Origin: CAVYXZ01 sp965223835
Lineage (GTDB): Bacteria; Chloroflexota; Anaerolineae; Aggregatilineales; Phototrophicaceae
Length of the DNA stretch: 64,000 bases
Reading direction: 5' to 3'
Assembly (NCBI GenBank): GCA_965223835.1
Contig: CBDCXQ010000001.1
Location: forward strand, 1,116,001 to 1,180,000
A model generated the notes under the pieces. It did not search any database. It was not told the origin of the DNA and was given only the letters and a program-made list of their open reading frames with translations. The first letter of the stretch is position 1; the number at the start of each line of letters is the position of its first letter. Made by a program: the position numbers and the translations under genes. Positions 49,336-57,946 of this stretch are shown here, one piece after another.

Positions 49336-50997
49336 ATGGCGGTTGCACCCTCAAAAAGTTTATTTAACTCCCGGCGGGGCCGTGTGATTCTCGAGAATCT
49401 GACGGCTTACCTGTTTCTGGCACCGGCTGGCGCCATCATTTTCCTCTTTGGTATCTTCCCGGTGCTCTTCGCTTTTTTTGTGAGCTTACACCGCTGGCGG
49501 CGCTTCCCCGATGAATATCGCGGGCTGGATAGTTATGTCGATGCGCTGGGAAATTTCGCCTATGTGGTGTTTTTCTGGCTGGCGCTGGGGCTGATCCTTT
49601 TTGGCGTTTATTCGGCCTGGCGCTTATGGCGCGATAGCCGGGGCGAACGGCAGGCACTTCTGTTCCTGGTGCCAGGGGCATCGGGTGCGTTGGGCGTTCT
49701 GGCGTTCACGAACTGGTTTTTTGTTTTGCTGCCGGTTGTGCTGGATGTTCCTCGTCGGTTACGCGGACAAAATATCACCCAGGAATTGTTTGTCAGCGAG
49801 TTTTTCGCCAGTTTTACTTTTCCCGACGTACTGGCCGCGCATTCGATAATGCTCATTGCCATAGTGATCGGGTTTCTGAGCGCGGTTGTCTTTTTGCGCG
49901 TAGTCAAAACCGGACAAACGAACACCCATTTTGTTAATGCGTTGGTCATATTCATGGCGCTGGCAGTCGGTGTGCTGCTGCTGCAATTGACATTGGGCGA
50001 AATGCAACTGGCGATTGCCGAGGCGCAAGCGGACGGTGAATCACTGCCCATCTGGTCACAGATTATTCTTATCAGTGTCGGGGCCGCTTGCATGGGGCTG
50101 GCGTTGTGGTTGTGGCAACGTGGCGTTGCGGCTTACCAGGATGGGGCGTTTATTCGGCGGGGGTTACTCGCAATCCTGGCAATTGTTGGCTCCTATTTAC
50201 TCATCACGCAACTGCCGACTGCACTGGCTGAAGCCGATAATGATGTGATGCAAGGCTTTAGTGTAACGGTCATGTACTCGGTATTTTCGGTTCCGTTGCA
50301 ATTGATCCTGGGGCTGGGGCTGGCAGTCTTGCTGTTTCAGAACATCCGGGGTAAATCATTCTTTCGCGTGGTCTATTTCCTGCCCTACATCACCCCCTTC
50401 GTGGCAACCTCGGCCATTTTCGCGCTGTTATTTTCTCATCGTTCGGCATCACCTGCCAATCAATTGCTGACGACGCTGGGCATCGAACCGCAGACGTGGT
50501 TGCTGGAACCTACTGGTATCTTTCGCTTGATATTTGGTGAGGGTGTGCCCGATGCGCTGGTGGGGCCGGGTTTAGCGCTGGTCGTGATTATCGTTTATAA
50601 CATCTGGGTGTATGCCGGGTACAGCACGGTGATCTTTCTCGCCGGATTGGGCAACATTCCCCGTGAACTATACGAGGCAGCACGGATTGACGGCGCGAAT
50701 AACTGGCACCAATTCCGGCATGTGACGCTACCGTTGTTATCGCCCACGACCTTTTTCTTGACGCTCATCGCGACCATTGGCACCTTCCAGGCGTTTACAC
50801 AAATTTTCCTGATGCGGCGTCCCGGCGCGTACAAGGCGGTGGATACAATTAATATTTATATCTACGATGAGATTCGGGATGCGGCGAATCCCGATTATGC
50901 GTATGGCGCAGCGATGGCATTTGTCCTTTTTGGCGTCATTCTAATATTAACGCTCATCCAGAATCGGGTGATGGGACGCAGGGTGTTCTATGGCTAA
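49336..50997 (+). CDS. sugar ABC transporter permease (MalF/UgpA-type, enlarged)
   Basis: A 553-residue permease, nearly twice the usual 300 residues for this family. The extra part is an N-terminal region (about 70-270) with additional membrane helices inserted after the first helix (ENLTAYLFLAPAGAIIFLFG). The transport core in the last 300 residues has FRVVYFLPYITPFVAT and the EAA loop ELYEAARIDGANNWHQF, which contacts the ATPase. It overlaps the second permease by eight bases. No ATPase gene is present; a shared MsmX/UgpC-like subunit elsewhere is likely. Confidence 0.92.
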   Translation: MAVAPSKSLFNSRRGRVILENLTAYLFLAPAGAIIFLFGIFPVLFAFFVSLHRWRRFPDEYRGLDSYVDALGNFAYVVFFWLALGLILFGVYSAWRLWRDSRGERQALLFLVPGASGALGVLAFTNWFFVLLPVVLDVPRRLRGQNITQELFVSEFFASFTFPDVLAAHSIMLIAIVIGFLSAVVFLRVVKTGQTNTHFVNALVIFMALAVGVLLLQLTLGEMQLAIAEAQADGESLPIWSQIILISVGAACMGLALWLWQRGVAAYQDGAFIRRGLLAILAIVGSYLLITQLPTALAEADNDVMQGFSVTVMYSVFSVPLQLILGLGLAVLLFQNIRGKSFFRVVYFLPYITPFVATSAIFALLFSHRSASPANQLLTTLGIEPQTWLLEPTGIFRLIFGEGVPDALVGPGLALVVIIVYNIWVYAGYSTVIFLAGLGNIPRELYEAARIDGANNWHQFRHVTLPLLSPTTFFLTLIATIGTFQAFTQIFLMRRPGAYKAVDTINIYIYDEIRDAANPDYAYGAAMAFVLFGVILILTLIQNRVMGRRVFYG

Positions 50998-51898
50998 TGT
51001 TACTTCACAAACGCAACAATATGCCAGTGGTGTTGCCGTGCGCAAGCCGCTTAACTGGCGGCAGGCGCTGATCTATGCGGTCCTCATTGTGGGTGCAATT
51101 CTGGCAATTATCCCGTTTTTGTGGCTGGTAAGCTGGTCACTGATGACCAATGTGGAGGTAACCGTCGGGCGCGTTTTGCCAACAGAAGTCATGTGGGGGA
51201 ATTATGAGACGGCCTGGAACAAGGCCAATTTCTCACAATTCATGTGGAACAGCACCCGCATCACCGCGATTTCGATTAGTGGGTTGCTGTTATTCTGTAT
51301 TCCGGCGGCCTATGCCTTCGCGCGGATGCGTTTCTGGGGACGCAATGTACTGTTTGCGGTCATGCTCGCCACCTTGATGATCCCCGATATCGTCACGCTC
51401 ATTCCGAATTTTTTGACCGTTGTCTGGATCAGTCGGCTGAGTCAGAGTTTCTTTGGGCCAGCGGGCGCGTGGTTGAACAATTGGCCGTCGTTGACGATAC
51501 CGTTTATGGCGTCGGCGTTCACGATTTTTCTGCTACGCCAATTTTTCGCGCAGATTCCTGACGAATTATGGGATGCGGCGCGCATTGATGGTGCGGGTCA
51601 TCTCACATTTTTGCGGCGGGTGGTGGTCCCACTATCCAAACCGGCGATCATGACCGTCGTTACCTTCGCTTTCATCGGGTCATGGAATTCGCTGCTATGG
51701 CCGCTGCTGGTGATTCAAACGGATGAATGGCGTCCAGTCGCTTTCGGGTTGACGAAGTTTGTGCAGGCCGATGCCGGTGATGAGTTCCACCTGCAAATGG
51801 CGGCCTCGGTCATTATGATTTTACCCATTCTGGCGTTATACTTTGTGACGCAGAAGCAATTCACCGAAGGGATTGCCACGACTGGCTCCAAAGGCTAA
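50990..51898 (+). CDS. sugar ABC transporter permease (MalG/UgpE-type)
   Basis: A 302-residue permease of normal length with six helices. The first is about 27-48 (IYAVLIVGAILAIIPFLWLV), and the EAA loop is ELWDAARIDGAGHLTFLRR. It pairs with the preceding large permease to form the heterodimeric channel. The ATG lies inside the end of the previous gene (8-base overlap). Two hairpins separate it from the binding-protein gene. Confidence 0.95.
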   Translation: MANVTSQTQQYASGVAVRKPLNWRQALIYAVLIVGAILAIIPFLWLVSWSLMTNVEVTVGRVLPTEVMWGNYETAWNKANFSQFMWNSTRITAISISGLLLFCIPAAYAFARMRFWGRNVLFAVMLATLMIPDIVTLIPNFLTVVWISRLSQSFFGPAGAWLNNWPSLTIPFMASAFTIFLLRQFFAQIPDELWDAARIDGAGHLTFLRRVVVPLSKPAIMTVVTFAFIGSWNSLLWPLLVIQTDEWRPVAFGLTKFVQADAGDEFHLQMAASVIMILPILALYFVTQKQFTEGIATTGSKG

Positions 51899-51907
51899 AG
51901 GTTCCCC

Positions 51908-51955
51908 ACACGGTTCGCCGTGTTTAAGATTCTGGGCGGTGCGGGGAGAGGCCGC
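51908..51955 (+). promoter_or_regulatory. two hairpins between permease and binding-protein genes
   Basis: First hairpin ACACGG-TTCG-CCGTGT (51908-51923), a tetraloop stem followed by TT; second GGCGG (51934-51938) / CCGCC (51951-51955). Such structures between permease and binding-protein genes usually stabilise mRNA or act as partial terminators that set different protein levels. Confidence 0.5.
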
Positions 51956-51987
51956 CTAAACGGTTCAAATTAAGGAGAGAAGGTTCG

Positions 51988-53331
51988 ATGACACGAAAAT
52001 TTGTAGTGCTTATGTTGTTGCTAACGCTGGTGTTGAGTGCGAGTTTTGCCTCAGCACAAATGATGGATGTTGAAATCCCCGATGATTTGCCCGCCGATGT
52101 CACCATTTCTTACTGGCATGAGTGGGACGGTGCGCAAGGTGAAGCTATCAATCTGATTATTGACGATTTCAATGCCAACAATATGTACGGTATCACCGTT
52201 GAACAGGTGTACCAGGGCAATACCGGCGGTCTGCTCGATCAATTGACAACTGGTATCGTCAGCGGCGAGCTGCCGAATTTGAGCGGGGCCATTTTCGTCA
52301 CGAATGCCCAGGGCTACTATCAAGATGGCGTGCTGGTGCCGCTGGATGCTTACCTCGATCACCCAACCTGGGGCATGAGTGAAGAAGAAAAAGCTGACCT
52401 GAATCTGGCGCTGGTAGATATCAATCGCGTCCCCGGCGAACCCTATAACAATCAGCTTCTCGCCTGGCCGATTGGTGTTTCGGCTAATGTGATGTCCGTC
52501 AATCTTGAAATGCTTGGCGAACTGGGTTATGACGGTCCGCCCACCACCTTCGAAGAATTCCGGGAAGTCGCCTGTGCCGCCAATGACCTAACCGGCCCGA
52601 ATGGTGAAGATGTCCAGGGTTTCCCCATCCGCGTGAGCGCCAGCGATATGTATTCCTTCATCGTTGCTAACGGTGGTTCGATCTATGAAGATGGCGCGTA
52701 TACCTTCACCAACGATGGTGCGATCAATACGCTGCAATTCTTCCAGGATCTGTTCAACGATGGCTGTGCCTATATTCCTGATGGCCCGTTCGTCAATACG
52801 GCGGACTTCGCCTTTGGCCTGAACCCGATGGCGGTGGGCAGTAGCGTGGGCGTTCCCTTCATCAAGGGTGATATTGAGGAAAGTGGTAGCGGCATCGAGA
52901 ATTGGGTCAACACCACGGTACCCTCCAGCGAAGGTAACGAGTCGTTGCAGGTTTATATGCGTAGCATTGGGATGATGGTGTCCTCACCGGAAGAGCAACT
53001 GGCGACTTGGCTGTTCATCAAACACTTCGCCAGCACCGCGTCCCAGATCACCTGGACGGAATATGCCCAGTACCAACCCTATACTTTCTCTGGTCTGGAA
53101 GGGCTGAGCGAAGAGTTCCTGACTGCCAATCCGCAGTTCGGTAGCGTGCGGGAAACCTTGCTGGGTGGTGATGTAAATGTCTGGTCGGAACCACCACTGG
53201 CTGCTTCCGGCGAAGTTGCTGATGTCTTTGAAGAACTCATTGTCAACATTACGACGGGCGGGCAAGATGTAGCGGAAGCTGCCGCCGCCGCCGAGGAAGA
53301 AGCTAACGAGATTCTCGAAGACAGTATGTAA
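51988..53331 (+). CDS. sugar ABC transporter solute-binding protein
   Basis: A 447-residue family 1 extracellular binding protein. The signal peptide is TRKFVVLMLLLTLVLSASF and probably ends at ASA-Q, with no lipobox Cys, so release or another anchor is implied. The mature part opens with VTISYWHEWDGAQGEAINLI, typical of MalE/UgpB-type proteins, and contains YNNQLLAWPIGVSANVMSVN and WLFIKHFASTASQITWTEYA. The C-terminal tail is Ala/Glu-rich. A TAAGGAG ribosome site precedes ATG 51988. The ligand is unknown; sugars or glycerol phosphodiesters are usual for the family. Confidence 0.95.
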   Translation: MTRKFVVLMLLLTLVLSASFASAQMMDVEIPDDLPADVTISYWHEWDGAQGEAINLIIDDFNANNMYGITVEQVYQGNTGGLLDQLTTGIVSGELPNLSGAIFVTNAQGYYQDGVLVPLDAYLDHPTWGMSEEEKADLNLALVDINRVPGEPYNNQLLAWPIGVSANVMSVNLEMLGELGYDGPPTTFEEFREVACAANDLTGPNGEDVQGFPIRVSASDMYSFIVANGGSIYEDGAYTFTNDGAINTLQFFQDLFNDGCAYIPDGPFVNTADFAFGLNPMAVGSSVGVPFIKGDIEESGSGIENWVNTTVPSSEGNESLQVYMRSIGMMVSSPEEQLATWLFIKHFASTASQITWTEYAQYQPYTFSGLEGLSEEFLTANPQFGSVRETLLGGDVNVWSEPPLAASGEVADVFEELIVNITTGGQDVAEAAAAAEEEANEILEDSM

Positions 53332-53355
53332 ACGAGAACAACCATCTGAATCTTA

Positions 53356-53386
53356 GGCCGGTCCTTATTTTAGGGAGCCGGTCTTT
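53356..53386 (+). terminator. rho-independent terminator of the ABC transporter operon
   Basis: A GC-rich imperfect stem (GGCCGGTCC ... GGGAGCCGGTC) followed by TTTTT, starting about 25 bases after the binding-protein stop and ending before the convergent DUF4157 gene. Confidence 0.75.
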
Positions 53387-53419
53387 TTGATTGGTTTGTT
53401 TTCCACTTGGCGGCAAATT

Positions 53420-56400
53420 TTAGCTTTCAACGATGAAATATTGGTTAAGAAATTCGCGATTGCCAATGTCAACGCCATCTGCTCGTTGAACGCGTTGTTG
53501 CTCCTCAGCGGTCATTGATTCCCAATCAGCGCCAACCTCCTTATAAATCACCTGATTCGGAACAGGATTCCCGCTGCCAAGCGGCCACAGATTTGCGATA
53601 GCATCAATCCCGCTGAACGCGAGGTCCGTGACATGTTCTGCATCCTGCCCTGCGGCTGACATGTCATGCCCGGCACGGAATATGTATTCTTTAAATCGAT
53701 TTTGACTCGCTGAATTTGGCGCCCGTGCACCTTCGATCTTGGGACCAAGCACTGTGCCGGGTCGAACCATATATTGCGGCATCACACCAACAGTCACTTC
53801 GAAATAATTTACGCCATCCTCCTCAACACTCTGAGGTCGTTGCCAATCCCGCTCGGCTGCACTGAGCGATGCGGTTGTATTGGCACGCCGAGCACGAGCC
53901 TCATCACTTAATTGTTGCTCATGCGGATTAGGACTGGTCAGGTAGATTTGCTCACGTGGCCCGGTAATGCTGTCAAGATAGGTACAGGCTCTCGACAATC
54001 GGTCTAATGGACCGATGACCGAATCAACCTGGCCTACAATCTCATTGAGCACATCTATTTTGGTTTGAGCAAGGGTTCTCGTTTCATTGGTACTACCTTG
54101 ATTGTTTAGTCGCCCGGTTTGTTCGTTAATTTGCGTCTGTGCCGTTCCTCTCAAGTTTCGCAGCGTCCTGCCGCGCTCAACGATATACTGACAAATCTCT
54201 TCTTCAGATCGGTTTGCGATATCATTGCCAACATTACTCGCAGCTTGAACTGCTCTGATAAATGCATCCTCTGACTGGAGTGTAAACTCACCAATGCCGG
54301 GCAATGTATAACCACCTTCAGCCAATCGATAGGCGGCAGTTGCGGTCGTCCGTGCATTTCGAGCAGCGTCCAGAGCAGCGGTAGTTTCTGGCTCAACGGC
54401 TGCGATTTGTTCCTGCCGCCGCGTCAATCCAGTACGCACATCAGCCGCCGCCTGTTCATCGGTGCGACTATACATCGAATCTTCCTGACGCTCAGACAGG
54501 CGAATGGTAGCACGTTGGTCAATACGATAGGGTTGTGGCTCCTGATCCGGGGCCGGGCGAAGTCGGATAACCGGATAACCGTCACTGAATACCTTATGCC
54601 ATTTGATCCGATAAGGATTGGCCTGGGTGCCAAAATTGGTAGCATCCTGCTGGGAACTGGCGTACAATGCGCCGACATGTTCAGCGAGTGCGGCCAGATC
54701 ATCATCTACTGTCTCCGATGCTTCTTCAGTCTGGTCCAGTCGATTGGCAATCACCAGGGCAGCTTGCCGCCGCTGTTCCATTTCATCAGGAATCTGGACT
54801 GCTTCCAAAAATGCCCGTGCTGCGCGCGGATTGCTAGCAATCATCAGGTGATATCCATCGCCACTCTGTGTGAAATAGATTCTGTGCCTCTCGCCCTCGC
54901 TATCAGTGAAGGTTTCTTCTTGCCGCCACCAGTCAACCGCAGCACCCACAGCCTGTCGGCCCAGGTTCAACGCGCCCTGCGCCATACTTAAGGCTCTATC
55001 GATCAGCCAGTCTACGCCCCTGACGACATACTCGCGCACGGTTTGAATGATCTCCCCAAGTTTCTCGCCTAGTTTGCCCAGCCCAAACTGATTCGCCAGG
55101 AAGCCGATAGCAATCGGCAGTGAATCGGCCAGCGCATTTTCGAGGTAGTTGGCCGCTCCCGCGATAATGCCGGCAGCGATAGCGCCAATGCCATCCAGCA
55201 CTGTATTGATGATTTCCAGCATGTCCCGAATGTACTCAATAAACGACTCAATGGCCTTGTACATCGCAATCAGGCTGTTCACGACGGCCATGATGCCGGT
55301 GGGATCCAGCAGCGAGAGCAACCAGAGCGTCGCTTTTTCGATGACCTTCATCATGATCCACTGCATGGCGGCGTTGATAATAGTCGTCCACAGCCCACTG
55401 ATCTGCGATTGGATCATCTCCCAGAGTGCGCCGGGTCCTTCGTTGATGGCGATGCTGACCCATTCCCACGCACCGGTCAGGACGTTGATGGCAGTTTTGA
55501 TTTGCTCAACCCGCTCTTCACCGATCTTGAGCGCCAGTCGCTCCCAGATCATATCCATGTTCAGGCCGAGAATATCCAGCACAAATTGCAGAATGGAACC
55601 GAGGCTGAGGTCGCTCGGTGGCTGAATACCAGCTTCAGCCGCCTGACCAAACAACCAGTCCGTTACGCCCTGGAGTAAATGATTCAAAATGTTGCCGAAG
55701 AATTGGACAAACCCTTGTTTGACGGCTTTGAGCAGATTGAGCAAAAAGCCCACCGGGTCTTCGAAAATCTGGGTGAAGACCGCAGTGGCTTTGCTGACGA
55801 TTTGCACCACCAGATCGGTCGGGAAATTGAGTAGTTCGAGTAAAGCCTGGAAAAACGTCCAGGCCGCGCCAACCAGATCACCAGTTACGAAGATCTGTTG
55901 CAGGATTTGCATGGCAGTGGCTTGCACCCGTGCCCACACATCTGGTTGTGTCACCAGATCGCCGAAGATGGGGATGCGGGCCAGCACTTCATTCAAGATG
56001 AAGGCTTTAATCGGGTCCCGAATCCAGGCCGGAATCGCTTCCCAGGCCGCAGTCAATAAATCAGGCAGGCTGCCGACCAGATCAGTTGTGGCGTTCAAGA
56101 GGTTAATCAGTGTAGTGAGGAATGGTTCGATGTATGCTGCCAGATAGTCAATCGTATCACCGACCGACGTAAACAGACCGATGACGATGTTCTGCGCCCA
56201 GTTTGCGAGCTGGGCGATGGCGTCCGTCACCCAGGTGAATAATTCGGGAATGACCGCGCCGATAAGTGAATTGGCTGCCAGCGTCGCGATAAAGCCGGTG
56301 ACTTTCTCAGCCAGTGTCCCAATCAAACCAGCCACCCAGTTGCCCGCACCAATGACCAGTTCGCGCAAGGCCGCTGCGCCGGACTGCAACATCGGGATTA

Positions 56401-57934
56401 AGACGGTTCGCAGCAATTCTTGCTGGCTGGCGATGCCGTTGCCGTCGTCACTGTTGAGCGCCAGGATAAAATCACGGGCGGTAATAATCCAACCGTCAAC
56501 GGTCTCACGCAGCGATTTAATATTCTCAACCGAGATCACATCTTGAATCGTCGTGGCTGTGTCTTGAATCCCGGTGATGACGCCACTCAGACCATCCTTG
56601 ATGCTGGCCCAGATCGTCGCCGCTTGTTCTTCAATCCAGTTGACCAGACCATCATAGGTATCGGGGCCAGTGATGTCCAGAAAATCGCGCACCCATTCCC
56701 AGACTTCCTCGCCAATGAAACCTTCGCGCAGGTCGGCGGTCCAGTTCCAGAGGTCACGCCCGATGTCGATAATAGTGGTCCAGATCGTGCCACCGATGGT
56801 TTCAATCCACTGCTCGATGGGCTGGTCCAGCGTCGCCACGACGCCGTTCAGGAAGTCCCGCACGGGTCCCAACACCAGTTCCAACGCATCCCAGGCCGTG
56901 CCGACGATCGTTTGCAGGGCATTTGCCAGATTTTCGACGGCGCTCGTGAATAGTTCGCGGTTGCCACTGGCAATTGAAATGGAGATAACGGGTATCGTGG
57001 TATACAGGGTCGTAAAGGCTTCAATTAGCTCGACAACAGTATTGGCACCCTGCTCCAGACCGCCAAACACGCGCTCGACAATGCCGCTCATTAAGCCTTC
57101 GATATACTCAAAAATCCCACCCGATGCTTCAATTTCGCGGATGAAATTCGCGACTGGCGCCGGGAGCTGGTCCAGCACCCAATCGGGTACGGTCAACCGC
57201 TGGACGAATTCATCGGATGTGGACTGTTGCACCGCGACCGCACCGCCGGTTGCGAATGGTGTCGATTGACCCCTTTGTTGCACCACATGGGTTAGTTCAT
57301 GGGCGATCAGCGTGTCGCCCGGTGTCGTGCCCGGTGCATAGCGGCCCGCGCCGAAGGCGATATGTTGCCCAACTGTGTAGGCCTGTGCGCCGATGTCCGC
57401 CGCTGATTGCGCGGCCTGTGAGTCCGTATGTACTTGCACGCCGCTAAAGTCTTGCCCAAAACGGTCTTCCATAAAGGCCCGCGTGTTGGGGTCCAACGGT
57501 TGGCCGGAGCGGCTGATGGTTTGGCTGACAGTAACCGGCGCTTCGGCTGGAGCATGATCGTTGCCAATCCGCTTGGTCTGGACCTGGCCCTCGACTTCTT
57601 CCTCTTCTTCCATCGTTTGGCGCTGGATTTGATCGGTGTTCGCTGCGTGCAGGTAGCGCGGTGTTGACGAGCGCATCACCTGCTGTGCGACCCGGTCGGC
57701 TTCCTGTTCGTAAGCGTCGCCGGGGGTGTTAATAGTGAGTTTGGTTTGCACCTTGATTTGGGACCGCAACAGCGGGGACGGCGGGGCATCATCTGCGGGT
57801 GCATCGGTGCTGAACCCATCCTGCAAATAGCGTGGCGTTGCGGTGACGACCTCTGGTAACTGGGCGGCTTCCGCTGGTTCAACCTCAGATTGATGCTTTT
57901 CATGAGCCGGTTTGGCGACAAAAGTTGGGGTCAT
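53420..57934 (-). CDS. DUF4157 eCIS-associated protein with HNH-like C-terminus
   Basis: A 1504-residue protein, last gene of a contractile-injection operon. Residues 1-135 are low-complexity and acidic. Residues about 140-225 are the DUF4157/eCIS core domain (RSGQPLDPNTRAFMEDRFG, VHTDSQAAQSAADIGAQAYT) with the zinc-type motif HELTH (212-216). Residues about 240-1080 are long amphipathic helices rich in Trp and Ile with no enzyme motif, resembling pore or stalk segments. The last 75 residues contain AEHVTDLAFSGIDAIANLWP (His1434, Asn1448), an arrangement seen in HNH/His-Me-finger nucleases. This layout suggests an injected effector: a loading domain, a delivery region and a nuclease. The DUF4157 call is firm; the toxin role is inferred. 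Confidence 0.88.
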   Translation of the reverse strand: MTPTFVAKPAHEKHQSEVEPAEAAQLPEVVTATPRYLQDGFSTDAPADDAPPSPLLRSQIKVQTKLTINTPGDAYEQEADRVAQQVMRSSTPRYLHAANTDQIQRQTMEEEEEVEGQVQTKRIGNDHAPAEAPVTVSQTISRSGQPLDPNTRAFMEDRFGQDFSGVQVHTDSQAAQSAADIGAQAYTVGQHIAFGAGRYAPGTTPGDTLIAHELTHVVQQRGQSTPFATGGAVAVQQSTSDEFVQRLTVPDWVLDQLPAPVANFIREIEASGGIFEYIEGLMSGIVERVFGGLEQGANTVVELIEAFTTLYTTIPVISISIASGNRELFTSAVENLANALQTIVGTAWDALELVLGPVRDFLNGVVATLDQPIEQWIETIGGTIWTTIIDIGRDLWNWTADLREGFIGEEVWEWVRDFLDITGPDTYDGLVNWIEEQAATIWASIKDGLSGVITGIQDTATTIQDVISVENIKSLRETVDGWIITARDFILALNSDDGNGIASQQELLRTVLIPMLQSGAAALRELVIGAGNWVAGLIGTLAEKVTGFIATLAANSLIGAVIPELFTWVTDAIAQLANWAQNIVIGLFTSVGDTIDYLAAYIEPFLTTLINLLNATTDLVGSLPDLLTAAWEAIPAWIRDPIKAFILNEVLARIPIFGDLVTQPDVWARVQATAMQILQQIFVTGDLVGAAWTFFQALLELLNFPTDLVVQIVSKATAVFTQIFEDPVGFLLNLLKAVKQGFVQFFGNILNHLLQGVTDWLFGQAAEAGIQPPSDLSLGSILQFVLDILGLNMDMIWERLALKIGEERVEQIKTAINVLTGAWEWVSIAINEGPGALWEMIQSQISGLWTTIINAAMQWIMMKVIEKATLWLLSLLDPTGIMAVVNSLIAMYKAIESFIEYIRDMLEIINTVLDGIGAIAAGIIAGAANYLENALADSLPIAIGFLANQFGLGKLGEKLGEIIQTVREYVVRGVDWLIDRALSMAQGALNLGRQAVGAAVDWWRQEETFTDSEGERHRIYFTQSGDGYHLMIASNPRAARAFLEAVQIPDEMEQRRQAALVIANRLDQTEEASETVDDDLAALAEHVGALYASSQQDATNFGTQANPYRIKWHKVFSDGYPVIRLRPAPDQEPQPYRIDQRATIRLSERQEDSMYSRTDEQAAADVRTGLTRRQEQIAAVEPETTAALDAARNARTTATAAYRLAEGGYTLPGIGEFTLQSEDAFIRAVQAASNVGNDIANRSEEEICQYIVERGRTLRNLRGTAQTQINEQTGRLNNQGSTNETRTLAQTKIDVLNEIVGQVDSVIGPLDRLSRACTYLDSITGPREQIYLTSPNPHEQQLSDEARARRANTTASLSAAERDWQRPQSVEEDGVNYFEVTVGVMPQYMVRPGTVLGPKIEGARAPNSASQNRFKEYIFRAGHDMSAAGQDAEHVTDLAFSGIDAIANLWPLGSGNPVPNQVIYKEVGADWESMTAEEQQRVQRADGVDIGNREFLNQYFIVES

Positions 57935-57946
57935 CGCGAACGCTCC

